Below are positions 1 through 11,440 of a stretch of DNA of 64,000 bases, in pieces. A program made the position numbers and the translations under genes. Origin of the DNA: Microtetraspora malaysiensis (GTDB lineage: Bacteria; Actinomycetota; Actinomycetes; Streptosporangiales; Streptosporangiaceae); assembly GCF_001528665.1 (NCBI RefSeq), contig NZ_BBYJ01000024.1, forward strand, positions 1-64,000, written 5' to 3'. Each line of letters opens with the position of its first letter. Within the stretch, counting starts at the first letter, position 1. The notes beneath the pieces were generated by a model that had not been told where the DNA came from, did not search any database, and was given only the letters and a program-made list of their open reading frames with translations.

Positions 1-151
1 ATACCGAAGTTGGCTGCCAGCGTACAAACGCAGGTCATCCCACGATTACGCCGAGGCCGTACCAAATCCTACCCGCGGGTAACTTCTCGGGCAAAAGACG
101 GTACGCCCGGCCCCGATGGTAGAAGAAAGCTCTGGAGCGGGACGACCCGGG

Positions 152-745
152 TCACACGGTCAGGTATCGCTGCACCGTAGGGGCGAGGATCTCGACGAGT
201 TCCTCCGTGTCCGCCGAGGCGAGCGGTTCCAGTTCGACGATGTACCGCATCATCAGTACCCCGAACATCTGGGCGAAGGCCACCTCCATCCTGATGGGTG
301 GGATGGACAGCGCCTGCGCGACCCGGCTCAGGATCGCGTCGGTGATGAACTCGCGCAGCATGCCGGCCGCCTGCTCGTTCACCATCGCGGTTCGCATCAG
401 CGCCACGATGGGCTCGCGGGCCTCGGGCGCGGACGTCATCGTCAGCAGGAAACGGACGATCCGCTCGCCGATCTGCTCGCCCGGGCCGGCGATGATCTTC
501 GGGAGCACGTCCGCCGGCACCATGGGGAACTGCATGGCCGCGACGAAGACGCCCTCCTTGGAGGAGAAGTAATGGTGGACGAGCGCCGGGTCCACCCCCG
601 CCTCGGCCGCGATGCCCCGGACCGTCGCCTTGTCGTACCCCTTCTCGGCGAAGATCTTCCGCGCGGCGGCGAGCACCTGGCCGCGCGTGTCGGCGGACCC
701 CGGCCTACGGCCCGGCCGCCGCCGCGGCGCCGCCTGATCCGTCAT
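152..745 (-). CDS. TetR/AcrR family transcriptional regulator
   Basis: 197 aa. The N-terminal helix-turn-helix (about residues 20-65) is clear: a basic lead-in, then [20 protein letters not shown], then the recognition region ending [17 protein letters not shown], typical of TetR_N. The C-terminal ligand-binding part is all helical and not diagnostic. The ATG overlaps the stop of the upstream isomerase gene (ATGA), so the two are translationally coupled. The longer upstream open frame is only the antisense-like extension through the isomerase. It probably acts as a dimeric repressor of its own operon or of a neighbouring transporter or enzyme; the ligand cannot be deduced. Confidence 0.9.
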   Translation of the reverse strand: MTDQAAPRRRPGRRPGSADTRGQVLAAARKIFAEKGYDKATVRGIAAEAGVDPALVHHYFSSKEGVFVAAMQFPMVPADVLPKIIAGPGEQIGERIVRFLLTMTSAPEAREPIVALMRTAMVNEQAAGMLREFITDAILSRVAQALSIPPIRMEVAFAQMFGVLMMRYIVELEPLASADTEELVEILAPTVQRYLTV

Positions 746-1554
746 CGCCGGCCCGGGGCCGCCAGGTGCCGCCGCGCGAAGGCCAACGCCTCGGCCAGAT
801 CGTCGATCCGCTCGCTCCGGCCGGCCGCCCTGCGGGTGTTGATCTCCAGCACCACCAGGCCGTCGTACCCGTTGCTCGCGAGGCGGTGCAGCATCTGGGC
901 GCACGGCTGGTTGCCCCGTCCGGGCACCAGATGCTCGTCCTTGTTGGTGGTGCCGACGCCGTCGGCCAGGTGCAGGTGCGCCAGCCGGTCGCCGAGCTTG
1001 GCCGCCATCTCCATCGCGTCCGACCCCGACACCGCGGTGTGCGACAGGTCCAGCGTGACGTCCGGGAAGTCGTAGTCGACCGGGCTCCACCCCGGCGCGT
1101 ACGGGACGACCTCGTTGCCGCGGGCCCGGAGCGGGAACATGTTCTCCACCGCGAAGACCACGTCGGTCTCCTCGCGCATCCGCGCCAGCCCGACCTCGAA
1201 GTCCTTGGCGTAGTCCCGCTGCCAGCGGAACGGCGGGTGGACCACCACGGTCCGTGCGCCGAGACGCTCGGCCGCCCGCCGGGCGCGCTGCAGCTTGAGC
1301 CACGGGTCGCGCCCCCACACCCGCTGGGTCACGAGCAGGCACGGTGCGTGCACGGCCAGGATCGGCATCTGGTAGTGATCCACCAGCCGCTGGAGAACAT
1401 CGACGTCCTGGCTGACCGGGTCCTGCCCGACCATGATCTCTACGCCGTCGTATCCCAGGCGCTGCGCCAGCTCGAAGGCGTCCGGCGTCCGCTCGGGGTA
1501 CACCGACGCCGTTGACAACGCGATCTTCGCGCTGGGGACACGGATGGCACTCAC
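742..1554 (-). CDS. Sugar phosphate isomerase/epimerase (xylose isomerase-like TIM barrel)
   Basis: 270 aa, normal length for AP-endonuclease-2/xylose-isomerase-like TIM barrels. Visible barrel motifs are GYDGVEIM near residue 35, LAVHAP near 65, VVVHPPF near 100, VENMFP near 135, LDLSHT near 170 and HLHLAD near 195, all carrying the acidic and His residues that usually bind a divalent metal. The substrate cannot be inferred; family members act on phosphorylated sugars or inositol derivatives. The GTG start has no Shine-Dalgarno but has TAGGCT (positions 1561-1566, minus strand) 6 nt upstream, consistent with a leaderless mRNA. It is co-transcribed with the following TetR gene (4-nt overlap). 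Confidence 0.85.
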   Translation of the reverse strand: MSAIRVPSAKIALSTASVYPERTPDAFELAQRLGYDGVEIMVGQDPVSQDVDVLQRLVDHYQMPILAVHAPCLLVTQRVWGRDPWLKLQRARRAAERLGARTVVVHPPFRWQRDYAKDFEVGLARMREETDVVFAVENMFPLRARGNEVVPYAPGWSPVDYDFPDVTLDLSHTAVSGSDAMEMAAKLGDRLAHLHLADGVGTTNKDEHLVPGRGNQPCAQMLHRLASNGYDGLVVLEINTRRAAGRSERIDDLAEALAFARRHLAAPGRR

Positions 1555-1634
1555 GGATCCAGCCTAAGCTGCGAGTAGAGCGAGTGCCGCGACGCCACAA
1601 TGATGCAGCCAAGATCACAACCTATCGTTGACGC

Positions 1635-2333
1635 ATGGCGCGCATCCTGACCGGGGCGATTCCCAGTCCGAACATCTGGAACTCCCCGCAAATTTACGAG
1701 GTGGAAAACCAGGCGGTGGACCCCGACGGGGCCGCCGACGCGGCCATGCGCGAGATCCGCCCCTGGGACGGCGCCAACGTGCTCGACATCGGCTGCGGCA
1801 CCGGTTTCCACCTGCCCGTGCTCGCCGCGACCGCCGCCCGCGTGGTCGGGGTGGAGCCGCACGCCGGCCTCGCCTCGCACGCCGCCTCCCGCTGCGCCTC
1901 CCTGCCCAACGTCCGGGTCCGTACGGGCACGGCGCAGGAGCTTCCCGTGCCCGATTCCTCGGTGGACGTGGCCGTCGCCCGCTGGGCGTACTTCTTCGGG
2001 CCCGGATGCGAGCCGGGGCTGCGCGAGCTGTCCCGGGTCATGCGGCGCGGCGGCACGGCCTTCGTGGTGGACCTGGACGCCACGAGGGGCGCCTTCGGGC
2101 GCTGGTTCCGCCGCTCACTGCCCTCGTACTCACCCGAGGGCGTGGAGGCGTTCTGGTCCCGGCAGGGCTGGCAGCGCCGCGAGCTCGACCTGCGGATGGT
2201 CTTCGCGTCCAGGGCCGACCTGGAGAGCGTGCTGCGGATCGAGTTCACGCCCGAGGTCGCCGGCGCCGCGGTGAACGAGACCGAGGGCCTGGAGATCGCC
2301 TACCCCAACATCCTGCGCTGGCGGCATTTCTGA
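1635..2333 (+). CDS. Class I SAM-dependent methyltransferase
   Basis: 232 aa. Motif I VLDIGCGTGFHLPVL lies near residues 50-64, followed by an acidic motif-II residue (VVGVEPH) and a motif-IV-like stretch (SSVDVAVARWAYFF), giving a Methyltransf_11 type fold. The N-terminal MARILTGAIPSPNIWNSPQIYE segment is typical of actinobacterial small-molecule methyltransferases. The substrate is unknown. It is divergent from the isomerase/TetR pair. TATCGT at 1623-1628 ends exactly 6 nt before the ATG and there is no Shine-Dalgarno, so the message is probably leaderless. Confidence 0.88.
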   Translation: MARILTGAIPSPNIWNSPQIYEVENQAVDPDGAADAAMREIRPWDGANVLDIGCGTGFHLPVLAATAARVVGVEPHAGLASHAASRCASLPNVRVRTGTAQELPVPDSSVDVAVARWAYFFGPGCEPGLRELSRVMRRGGTAFVVDLDATRGAFGRWFRRSLPSYSPEGVEAFWSRQGWQRRELDLRMVFASRADLESVLRIEFTPEVAGAAVNETEGLEIAYPNILRWRHF

Positions 2334-2344
2334 TCCCCTGTACG

Positions 2345-2378
2345 CCTTGACATTGACGTTGGCGTCAAGGCTTACGGT
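2345..2378 (+). promoter_or_regulatory. MerR-type promoter with operator dyad
   Basis: CCTTGAC (2345-2351) and GTCAAGG (2364-2370) form a perfect inverted repeat with further symmetry inside (TTGACG and CGTCAA). The dyad sits between TTGACA (2347-2352) and a TTACGG/TACGGT -10 box (2372-2378), leaving a 19-20 bp spacer. Over-long spacers with a central dyad are the hallmark of MerR-regulated promoters, where the activator untwists DNA. Autoregulation of the MerR-thioredoxin operon is inferred. Confidence 0.8.
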
Positions 2379-2397
2379 CGAGGCTCTGGGAGGGCCG

Positions 2398-2778
2398 ATG
2401 CGTATAGGGGAGCTGGCTCAGCGCGCGGGGGTGAGCACCCGGGCGTTGCGCTACTACGAGCAGCAGGGGCTGATCGAGGCGCGCCGCTCCGCGAACGGAT
2501 ATCGGGAGTACGACGAGGCCGACGTGCGGCTGGTCGCGGAGATCCGCTCGCTCATGGCGGTGGGGTTCACCCTGGAGGACGCCCGGCCGTTCGTGGAGTG
2601 CCTGCGCGCGGGCAAACCCTCGGGGAACGCCTGCCCCGACTCGGTGGCGGTCTACCGGCGCAAGCTGGCCGAGATCGACGCCGAGGTCCGCGCGCTGCTC
2701 GCCCGCAGGGCCGAGGTGGCGTCCCAGCTCGCACTGGCCTGTCCCGGCTGCATGTTTTCCAAAGGAGGAGAGCCATGA
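2398..2778 (+). CDS. MerR family transcriptional regulator
   Basis: 126 aa from the ATG at 2398, chosen because it begins with the family-typical MRIGELAQRAGVSTRALRYYEQ winged-helix motif and has GGGAGG upstream. A dimerisation helix follows (SVAVYRRKLAEIDAEVRALLARRAEV). Cysteines occur in GNACPDS and in CPGC near the C-terminus, possible redox or metal ligands, though not the exact SoxR or CueR patterns. Its stop overlaps the thioredoxin start (ATGA). The inducing signal is probably redox, judged from the partner gene. Confidence 0.9.
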   Translation: MRIGELAQRAGVSTRALRYYEQQGLIEARRSANGYREYDEADVRLVAEIRSLMAVGFTLEDARPFVECLRAGKPSGNACPDSVAVYRRKLAEIDAEVRALLARRAEVASQLALACPGCMFSKGGEP

Positions 2779-3089
2779 TCACCCTGACCACCGAGACGTT
2801 CGACGAACAGGTGCTGCGGAGTGACAAACCCGTCCTGGTGGACTTCTGGACCGAGTGGTGCCCGCCCTGCCGCATGATCGCCCCGATTCTGGAGGAGATC
2901 GCCGCCGAGTACGGCGACCGCCTCACGGTGGCCAAGATCAACGCCGACGACCATCCGGAGATCGCCCGCCGGTACGACGTCCTCGGCTTCCCGACGCTCA
3001 ACCTCTACCGGAACGGCGAGGTGATCCGGCAGATCCGCGGGGCCAAGCCCAAGCGCCTCCTGCTCTCCGACCTCGACGGGTGCTTCTGA
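2775..3089 (+). CDS. Thioredoxin
   Basis: 104 aa, full length for a cytoplasmic thioredoxin. The active site WCPPC (near residues 31-35, so Pro-Pro rather than the classical Gly-Pro), the preceding VDFW strand, KINADDHPE and the cis-Pro loop GFPTLNLY are all present. A strong AAGGAGG precedes the ATG, which overlaps the MerR stop. Coupling to MerR and the dyad promoter suggests an inducible disulphide reductase rather than the housekeeping TrxA. Confidence 0.93.
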   Translation: MITLTTETFDEQVLRSDKPVLVDFWTEWCPPCRMIAPILEEIAAEYGDRLTVAKINADDHPEIARRYDVLGFPTLNLYRNGEVIRQIRGAKPKRLLLSDLDGCF

Positions 3090-3148
3090 GCCGGGCACGC
3101 CCTGGACGTACGTCCCTGATTGTCGGCGCGGACCGGTAGCGTGCCCCC

Positions 3149-4576
3149 GTGGCGACGAAGCAGAGGGTGTCCTACCGGTGCGGCGAGTGCGGGTGGACCA
3201 CCGCGAAGTGGGTGGGGCGCTGTGGCGAGTGCCAGGCGTGGGGCACGGTCGAGGAGGCCGGCGCCCGCCAGGGCGTCAACGTGGTCAAGCCGGGCGCGGT
3301 CAGCGCGCCCGCGGTCCCGATCGGCGAGGTGAAGGCCGAGGTCGCGCACGCCCGCACCACCGGGGTGGGCGAGCTCGACCGGGTGCTCGGCGGCGGCCTG
3401 GTGTCCGGCGCGGTCGTCCTGCTCGCCGGCGAGCCCGGCATCGGCAAGTCCACGCTGCTGCTGGAGGCCGCCGCGCGCACCGCGGCCCACGAGACCGTCC
3501 TCTACGTCACCGGCGAGGAGTCCGCCGCCCAGGTCCGGATGCGCGCCGACCGCATCGGCGCGATCGAGCCCAAGCTCTACCTCGCCGCCGAGACGGACCT
3601 GTCAGCCCTGGTCGCGCATGTGGAGAAGGTCCAGCCGCGGCTGCTCATCGTCGACTCGGTGCAGACCATCGGCTCCGCCGAGGCCACCGGCGTGCCGGGC
3701 GGCGTCACCCAGGTGCGCGAGGTCGCGGGCAACCTCGTCCGCCTGGCCAAGGAGCGCGGCATGTCCACGGTCCTCGTCGGCCACGTGACCAAGGACGGCA
3801 CGATCGCCGGTCCCCGCGTGCTTGAACACCTCGTCGACGTGGTGCTCTCCTTCGAGGGCGACCGCAACTCCCGGCTCCGCATGGTCCGCGCGGTGAAGAA
3901 CCGGTTCGGCCCGATCGACGAGGTCGGCTGCTTCGACCTGAACGAGCGCGGCATCACCGGCATCACCGACCCCAGCGGGCTGTTCCTGTCCCGCCACGCC
4001 GAGCCGGTGCCGGGCACCTGCGTCACGGTCACCATCGAGGGCACCCGCCCGATCCCCGCCGAGGTGCAGGCGCTCGTCGGCCCGACCGAGGCGCCGCAGC
4101 CGAGGCGGACCTCGTCCGGTCTGGACTCCTACCGGGTGGCGATGGTGCTCGCGGTGATGGAGCGCCGCCTACAGGCCAAGATCGGCAAATGCGACGTGTT
4201 CACCGCCACGGTGGGCGGCATCCGGCTCACCGACCCCGCCGTCGACCTGGCCCTCATGCTGTCCGTGGTGAGCGCGGCCGCCGATCAGGCGCTGCCCGCC
4301 GGGCTGGTCGTGCTGGGCGAGGTGGGGCTCGCCGGGGAGCTGCGCCCGGTCCGCGACGTACGGCGCCGCCTGTCGGAGGCGGCCCGGCTCGGCTTCACCC
4401 GCGCGCTGGTCCCCAAGGGGTCGCTTGAGGACGAGGCGCCCAAGCTGGAACGGGCCCCGTCGCGCGGCCATCTCGTCGCGGTCCGCGAGCCCGTGCTGCG
4501 CACCACGACCTTCGCCCCGGGCTTCGAGGTCACCGAGGCGGAGTACGTCTGGGAGGCTCTCTCACACGTCCGGTGA
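3149..4576 (+). CDS. radA: DNA repair protein RadA/Sms
   Basis: 475 aa. It starts with a four-cysteine zinc finger (C11, C14, C25, C28), followed by the RecA-like ATPase with Walker A GEPGIGKS (94-101), the RadA-specific KNRFG motif near residue 253, and a C-terminal Lon-protease-like domain (from about 300). It promotes branch migration and processing of recombination intermediates. The GTG start has no Shine-Dalgarno; TAGCGT at 3137-3142 lies 6 nt upstream (leaderless). It directly precedes disA, the usual actinobacterial and firmicute pairing; RadA is known to modulate DisA in other bacteria. Confidence 0.97.
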   Translation: MATKQRVSYRCGECGWTTAKWVGRCGECQAWGTVEEAGARQGVNVVKPGAVSAPAVPIGEVKAEVAHARTTGVGELDRVLGGGLVSGAVVLLAGEPGIGKSTLLLEAAARTAAHETVLYVTGEESAAQVRMRADRIGAIEPKLYLAAETDLSALVAHVEKVQPRLLIVDSVQTIGSAEATGVPGGVTQVREVAGNLVRLAKERGMSTVLVGHVTKDGTIAGPRVLEHLVDVVLSFEGDRNSRLRMVRAVKNRFGPIDEVGCFDLNERGITGITDPSGLFLSRHAEPVPGTCVTVTIEGTRPIPAEVQALVGPTEAPQPRRTSSGLDSYRVAMVLAVMERRLQAKIGKCDVFTATVGGIRLTDPAVDLALMLSVVSAAADQALPAGLVVLGEVGLAGELRPVRDVRRRLSEAARLGFTRALVPKGSLEDEAPKLERAPSRGHLVAVREPVLRTTTFAPGFEVTEAEYVWEALSHVR

Positions 4577-4632
4577 GGGCTGACTTGCGCCGGTAAACTG
4601 GGCGGGGTAATGCGTCCGACCGCGGGGGTCAC

Positions 4633-5721
4633 GTGCCATACAACGACAAGGGATCTGACGAGCGGCGCAGGGCGATTCTCGCCGCCGTCGCCCCTGGCAC
4701 CGCGCTGCGCGAGGGCCTGGAGCGGGTGCTCCGCGGCCACACCGGCGGGCTCATCGTCCTCGGTTACGACCGCACCGTCGAGGAGATCTGCACCGGCGGT
4801 TTCGAACTCGACGTCGAGTTCGCCGCGACCCGGCTGCGCGAGCTCGCCAAGATGGACGGCGCGATCGTGCTGAACAGCGGCGATCTGCGGATCGTCCGCG
4901 CGGGCGTGCATCTCGTGCCCGACCCCGCCATCCCGACCGACGAGTCCGGCACCCGCCACCGCACGGCGCAGCGGGTGGCCAGGCAGACGCCCTTCCCCGT
5001 GATCGCGATCAGCAAGTCGATGCGGATGATCGCGCTCTACCTGGACGGCACGCGCTACGTCCTGGAGGAGTCCGCGGCGATCCTCTCCAAGGCCAACCAG
5101 GCGCTCGCGACTCTGGAGCGCTACAAGATGCGGCTGGACGAGGTCTCCGGCACGCTGTCCGCCCTGGAGATCGAGGATCTGGTCACCGTCCGCGAGGTGG
5201 TGACGGTGGTTCAGCGGCTGGAGATGGTCCGCCGCATCGCGGGCGAGATCGAGGGCTACGTCGTCGAGCTCGGCACCGACGGCCGGCTGCTCTCGCTCCA
5301 GCTGGACGAGCTGGTCGCCGGCGTGGACGCCGACCGCGAGCTGATCGTGCGCGACTACCTGCCCGACTCCACGCTTGAGCGCTCGGGCGACTTCACCGAG
5401 CACCTGCACGCGCTCGACGCGCTGTCCTCCGGCGATCTGCTCGACCCGTCGAAGGTCGCCCACGTGCTCGGCTACCCCGACACGAGCGCCCTGGACGGGC
5501 CGGTCAGCCCCCGCGGCTTCCGGCTGCTGGCCAAGGTGCCGCGGTTGCCCGGCACGATCGTGGACCGGCTCGTCGACCACTTCGGCGGGCTGCAGAAGCT
5601 CCTGGCCGCCAGCGTCGACGATCTCCAGTCGGTGGGCGGCGTGGGCGAGACCCGGGCCCGCAGCGTCCGCGAGGGGCTGTCCCGCCTCGCGGAGTCCTCG
5701 CTGCTCGAACGCTACATCTGA
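4633..5721 (+). CDS. disA: DNA integrity scanning diadenylate cyclase DisA
   Basis: 362 aa, full length. The DAC domain carries the catalytic DGA (75-77) and RHR (108-110) motifs that condense two ATP into cyclic di-AMP. It is followed by a helical linker and a C-terminal helix-hairpin-helix DNA-binding region (about 295-355, [14 protein letters not shown] then [12 protein letters not shown]). It forms octamers that scan for branched DNA and stop making c-di-AMP when they find it. The start is GTG, 56 bp after radA. A c-di-AMP riboswitch lies about 10 kb downstream at 15594-15740, so both the producer and a sensor of this messenger are encoded in the window. Confidence 0.97.
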   Translation: MPYNDKGSDERRRAILAAVAPGTALREGLERVLRGHTGGLIVLGYDRTVEEICTGGFELDVEFAATRLRELAKMDGAIVLNSGDLRIVRAGVHLVPDPAIPTDESGTRHRTAQRVARQTPFPVIAISKSMRMIALYLDGTRYVLEESAAILSKANQALATLERYKMRLDEVSGTLSALEIEDLVTVREVVTVVQRLEMVRRIAGEIEGYVVELGTDGRLLSLQLDELVAGVDADRELIVRDYLPDSTLERSGDFTEHLHALDALSSGDLLDPSKVAHVLGYPDTSALDGPVSPRGFRLLAKVPRLPGTIVDRLVDHFGGLQKLLAASVDDLQSVGGVGETRARSVREGLSRLAESSLLERYI

Positions 5722-5764
5722 GTCGTCCCGGACATCCGCGCCCGGGTCACGCCGCCGGTCGCGG

Positions 5765-6520
5765 TCACCGCAGGGAGAAGACCGTCTTCGGGCTGTGCAG
5801 GCCGTCCAGGCCGTCCGCGTGCGTCCAGGCGACGTACGTGCCCGGCATGGCCGCCGCGCGCTTGGCCGTGCAGTCCGCCCCCGAGCGGTGCCGGTCCCAG
5901 CGGATGGTCCGCACGTACGGAATGCCGCGCTTGAGCATCTGGATGTCGTCGCCGGCGCCGCTGACGCAGTCGGCCGTGGACCACACCCGGTCGTTGCCCG
6001 AGATGATGCGCGTCTCCAGCACCCGGGGGCCCACGTCCACGGTGCAGTCCACCTTCGCGGTGCTCACGATGGTCAGCAGGAACGTCGGTTCGGTGCTCCC
6101 CGCGTACGTCTGCTGGCCGCCCCGCAGGCTGAGCACGAGTTCCTTGGGGTCGCAGGGATCGCCGGGGCGGCGCGGCGCGGCGGCCTTCGCCTCCTTCGCG
6201 TCCTTGGCGCCCTTATCCTCTTTGCCGCCCTTGCCGTCCTTGCCGTCCTTGGCTTCCTTCTCGCCGGACGGCGAGGGGGTGGGCGAGGGGCTTGCCGAGG
6301 GCGAGGCGAGCGGCGACGGCAGCGAGACGACCAACGCGTCGGGCGCGGGCGTGGCGCCCTTGGTCGCTCCGGTGGGCGTCTGCCGCCCCGAGGCGCTCGT
6401 GCATGCCCAGGCCACGACCGCCACCACGACGAGAACGCCGGTGAGCACCGCCATGCGACGACGCCAGTAGACGTCCGTCCCCTCGACGCTGATGTCACTA
6501 CGGAACGTGTCCGGATCCAT
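5765..6520 (-). CDS. Membrane-anchored hypothetical protein with Lys/Ala/Asp-rich linker
   Basis: 251 aa. One N-terminal hydrophobic helix follows WRRR (MAVLTGVLVVVAVVAWACTS, near 22-42), so it is a signal anchor or possible lipoprotein. Next comes a Pro/Ser/Thr-rich and then a KDGK/KDAKEAK low-complexity linker (about 80-130), then a compact extracytoplasmic domain with several Cys (PCDPKELVLSLR, VDCTVDVG, ADCTAKRAAA). No family recognised. Actinobacterial wall-spanning proteins of this layout are common. CATACT lies 6 nt before the ATG (6527-6532 on the minus strand). It is convergent with disA and divergent from mutY. Confidence 0.7.
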   Translation of the reverse strand: MDPDTFRSDISVEGTDVYWRRRMAVLTGVLVVVAVVAWACTSASGRQTPTGATKGATPAPDALVVSLPSPLASPSASPSPTPSPSGEKEAKDGKDGKGGKEDKGAKDAKEAKAAAPRRPGDPCDPKELVLSLRGGQQTYAGSTEPTFLLTIVSTAKVDCTVDVGPRVLETRIISGNDRVWSTADCVSGAGDDIQMLKRGIPYVRTIRWDRHRSGADCTAKRAAAMPGTYVAWTHADGLDGLHSPKTVFSLR

Positions 6521-6602
6521 ACGGTAAGTATGGTGAGTCGTTGGGCGCGAAGGGGAACGGCTCGCCGACGTTACGGCACGGCGGCCCCGGTAAGGTCGGC
6601 AG

Positions 6603-7469
6603 GTGGCCATCTCCCTGCGCGAGCCCATCCTCGACTGGTACGCCGAGCACAACCGGGATCTGCCGTGGCGCCGGCCGGAGGCGACCCCGTGGGGCATCCT
6701 CGTCAGCGAGATCATGCTGCAGCAGACCCCCGTCAACAGGGTGCTGCCGATCTGGACCGAGTGGATGGAGCGCTGGCCCACCCCCGAGGCGCTGGCCGCG
6801 CAGCCGCCGGGCGAGGCCGTACGGCACTGGGGCCGCCTGGGATACCCGCGCCGGGCGTTGAACCTGCACGCCTGCGCCCGAGCGATCACGGCCGAGCACG
6901 AAGGCCGCGTGCCCGACACCTATGAGGCGCTGCGGGCGCTTCCCGGCATCGGGGACTACACCGCCGCCGCGGTCGCGAGCTTCGCCTACGGGCGCAGCCA
7001 CGCCGTCCTGGACACGAACGTCCGCCGGGTGCTGGCGCGGACCGTACGCGGCGAGGAATACCCGCCGAAGGCGACCACGTCGGCCGAGCGCAGGCTCGCC
7101 GAGTCGCTCATCCCCGCCGTCGGCGCGCCGCGCTGGGCGGTCGCGGTGATGGAGCTCGGCGCGCTCGTCTGCACGGCGCGGGCTCCGCGCTGCGAGGGCT
7201 GCCCGGTCGCCGCCCAGTGCGCCTGGCGCCTCGCCGGGCGGCCTGCCCACGACGGCCCGGTGCGGCGCGGCCAGACGTACGCGGGCACCGACCGGCAGTG
7301 CCGGGGGCGGCTGCTGGCCGTCCTGCGCGAGACGCACGGCCCGGTGCCCAAAGAGGCGCTGGACATGGTCTGGGCGGACCATGTCCAGCGGGAGCGGGCT
7401 CTGGACGGCCTCCTGGACGACGGGCTGGCCGAGGTCCTCGCGGACGGGACGTACCGGCTGCCCGCCTGA
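6603..7469 (+). CDS. mutY: A/G-specific adenine glycosylase MutY
   Basis: 288 aa. Catalytic Glu36 lies in SEIMLQQT, the helix-hairpin-helix LPGIGDYTAAAV at 113-124, catalytic Asp137 in VLDTNV, and the [4Fe-4S] cluster ligands C190-X6-C197-X2-C200-X5-C206. It removes adenine mispaired with 8-oxoguanine. It is shorter than E. coli MutY (about 350 aa) because the Nudix-like C-terminal 8-oxoG recognition domain is reduced, as in other actinobacteria. TAAGGT (6591-6596) lies 6 nt before the GTG start, suggesting a leaderless transcript. Confidence 0.95.
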   Translation: MAISLREPILDWYAEHNRDLPWRRPEATPWGILVSEIMLQQTPVNRVLPIWTEWMERWPTPEALAAQPPGEAVRHWGRLGYPRRALNLHACARAITAEHEGRVPDTYEALRALPGIGDYTAAAVASFAYGRSHAVLDTNVRRVLARTVRGEEYPPKATTSAERRLAESLIPAVGAPRWAVAVMELGALVCTARAPRCEGCPVAAQCAWRLAGRPAHDGPVRRGQTYAGTDRQCRGRLLAVLRETHGPVPKEALDMVWADHVQRERALDGLLDDGLAEVLADGTYRLPA

Positions 7470-8405
7470 TCAGGCGGCGAGCTTGAGCCCGAGGGCGGTC
7501 AGGTTGCTGCGGGTCCAGTCGAGCTCGTCGGCCAGTCGCGCGACGAGCGCCGCCGGACCCTTCGTCTTCGGCGCGATCCAGTCGTGGACCTCGACCTCGA
7601 CGTGGGCGCTGCCGCTCACCGCGCCCGACAGGATCGCGTTGAGCGTGCCCTCGATCACCGGCTGGGTGCTCGGGCTCTCCTTGCCGTGGTTGTGCACGTG
7701 GCCGAGCTTCACCACCGGCGCGCCGGACTGGGCCAGCCCACGCAGCGCCTCGCCGGCCTTCTCGTCCCCCAGGGACAGGTGGCAGGCGTCCAGGCACACG
7801 CCGAGGTGCTCGGAGTCGATGCCGCCGACCCGCCGCAGGGCCTGCTCGGTGGTCTCCAGCACACACCCGGGCCACGGCTCGAACCCGACCCGGATGGTCT
7901 TGCCGGTCACGCTGTAGAGGCCGCGCAGCTCCCGGGAGAGCCGCTCAAGCCGGCGGGAGGCGATCGAGTGCAGGTCGGCCGGCCAGTCGCGGCGCCAGCC
8001 GATCGGGATCGTCGAGATGCTGCCGAACCGGACGTCGTCCGGCAGCAGGAACGCGAGGATCTTGGCCAGGGCCATCGTGTACCGGTAGCGTTCGGGCTTC
8101 GCCCAGTCGGGACCGGGAGTCTCCTGGTGGCGGCCTCCGGTGCCGTTGAGGCTCACAACCTCCAGGCCGCGCTCCTCAAGCGACCGGCGCAGCCGCACCA
8201 GCTCTATGCGGTCGGCCGAGAGGTGGTCGGCGACCGCCGGGGCGAGCCACAGGCACACACCGAGCCGGTCCACGCCCAGCTTCCTGCGCACCGGCACCGC
8301 GTAGCGGGTGAGGTGCGCGATCAGGTTCTCCAGGTCCTCGGCGGGATGCACTCCCGTGTTGTAGGCCAGATGAACGAGCGTCCCGTCGTCGTGCAACAGG
8401 CGCAT
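7470..8405 (-). CDS. EboE-like xylose-isomerase-type TIM-barrel protein
   Basis: 311 aa from ATG 8405, chosen for its GGAGGG Shine-Dalgarno 6 nt upstream. The N-terminal HLAYNTGVHPAEDLENL resembles the signature of EboE proteins (the sugar-isomerase-like component of the eboABCDEF export loci). Barrel residues follow: GFEPWPGC, CLDACHLSL, KLGHVHNHG and EVEVHDW. No other ebo gene is visible, so this is a stand-alone paralogue. Its stop abuts that of mutY (convergent, no gap). Substrate and role unknown; a TIM-barrel metal enzyme is a safe call, EboE membership less so. Confidence 0.72.
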   Translation of the reverse strand: MRLLHDDGTLVHLAYNTGVHPAEDLENLIAHLTRYAVPVRRKLGVDRLGVCLWLAPAVADHLSADRIELVRLRRSLEERGLEVVSLNGTGGRHQETPGPDWAKPERYRYTMALAKILAFLLPDDVRFGSISTIPIGWRRDWPADLHSIASRRLERLSRELRGLYSVTGKTIRVGFEPWPGCVLETTEQALRRVGGIDSEHLGVCLDACHLSLGDEKAGEALRGLAQSGAPVVKLGHVHNHGKESPSTQPVIEGTLNAILSGAVSGSAHVEVEVHDWIAPKTKGPAALVARLADELDWTRSNLTALGLKLAA

Positions 8406-8672
8406 CAGGTCCCTCCAAGGCTTGTCCGCTTCCCGGCCCCATTGGCCCACATGGCCTGTCCTGGCCACACGGGACGGGAGTCCTCTCCCGGCCGGGAATC
8501 CGGCCCGGGCCACCGAGCTTGCCTCGGCGCTCCCGGTTACCGCGTCCGCCCCGCAGCTGATTTCTGGGTACGCCGCGGGAGTGATACCGGGCCCGTCGTG
8601 TCTCCGGCGGGCGCTCTACGCAGTGTAGTACTACATCGGGTGGTGGCATAGCCCGGTGCCGGATAAAACAGA
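8406..8672. promoter_or_regulatory. Intergenic leader with a perfect palindrome
   Basis: No gene is supported here. The region is the 5' leader of the EboE-like gene. It contains the perfect 12-bp palindrome TGTAGTACTACA at 8624-8635, next to a minus-strand TACACT that could be a -10 element. The half-sites recall the TACTAC/GTAGTA elements of BlaI-type repressors but in a back-to-back arrangement. The operator role is inference. Confidence 0.35.
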
Positions 8673-8704
8673 AACCCCGCGTGAGCGATGTCTCACGCGG
8701 GGTT
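8673..8704 (-). terminator. Rho-independent terminator of clpC
   Basis: Perfect 13-bp inverted repeat (AACCCCGCGTGAG at 8673-8685, CTCACGCGGGGTT at 8692-8704) with a 6-nt loop. On the minus strand it is followed by TTTCTGTTTTATCC. It lies 27 bp beyond the clpC stop. Confidence 0.85.
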
Positions 8705-8730
8705 CCGTCGGCGAGGATGCTCGCCGGTGC

Positions 8731-11235
<2,505 letters not shown>

Positions 11236-11400
11236 CTCGTCGCTCCTCACAGAGCGGTCAGGCGGACCCGGCATATCCGGCCCCGTCCTTCCGCATGGTA
11301 GCCCCGACCCGGCAACCGCTCCTATCAGAGGGGACGTTCCCCGAGAGCAGGGCGTTCACCCTTCATCCAACTACCTGTCGGGGGCGAGGTGTTCCCGATA

Positions 11401-11414
11401 CGCCGCAAGCGAAC
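11401..11414. promoter_or_regulatory. ClgR-like operator upstream of clpC
   Basis: CGCCGCAAGCGAAC fits the CGC-N5-GCG core of ClgR boxes described for clp genes in Streptomyces and Corynebacterium, with one deviation from the extended corynebacterial consensus. It lies in the 269-bp lsr2-clpC intergenic region. ClgR activation of clpC is established in relatives; that this site is used here is inference. Confidence 0.5.
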
Positions 11415-11440
11415 GAGGTTTAGGGAAGTACAAACAGAAT

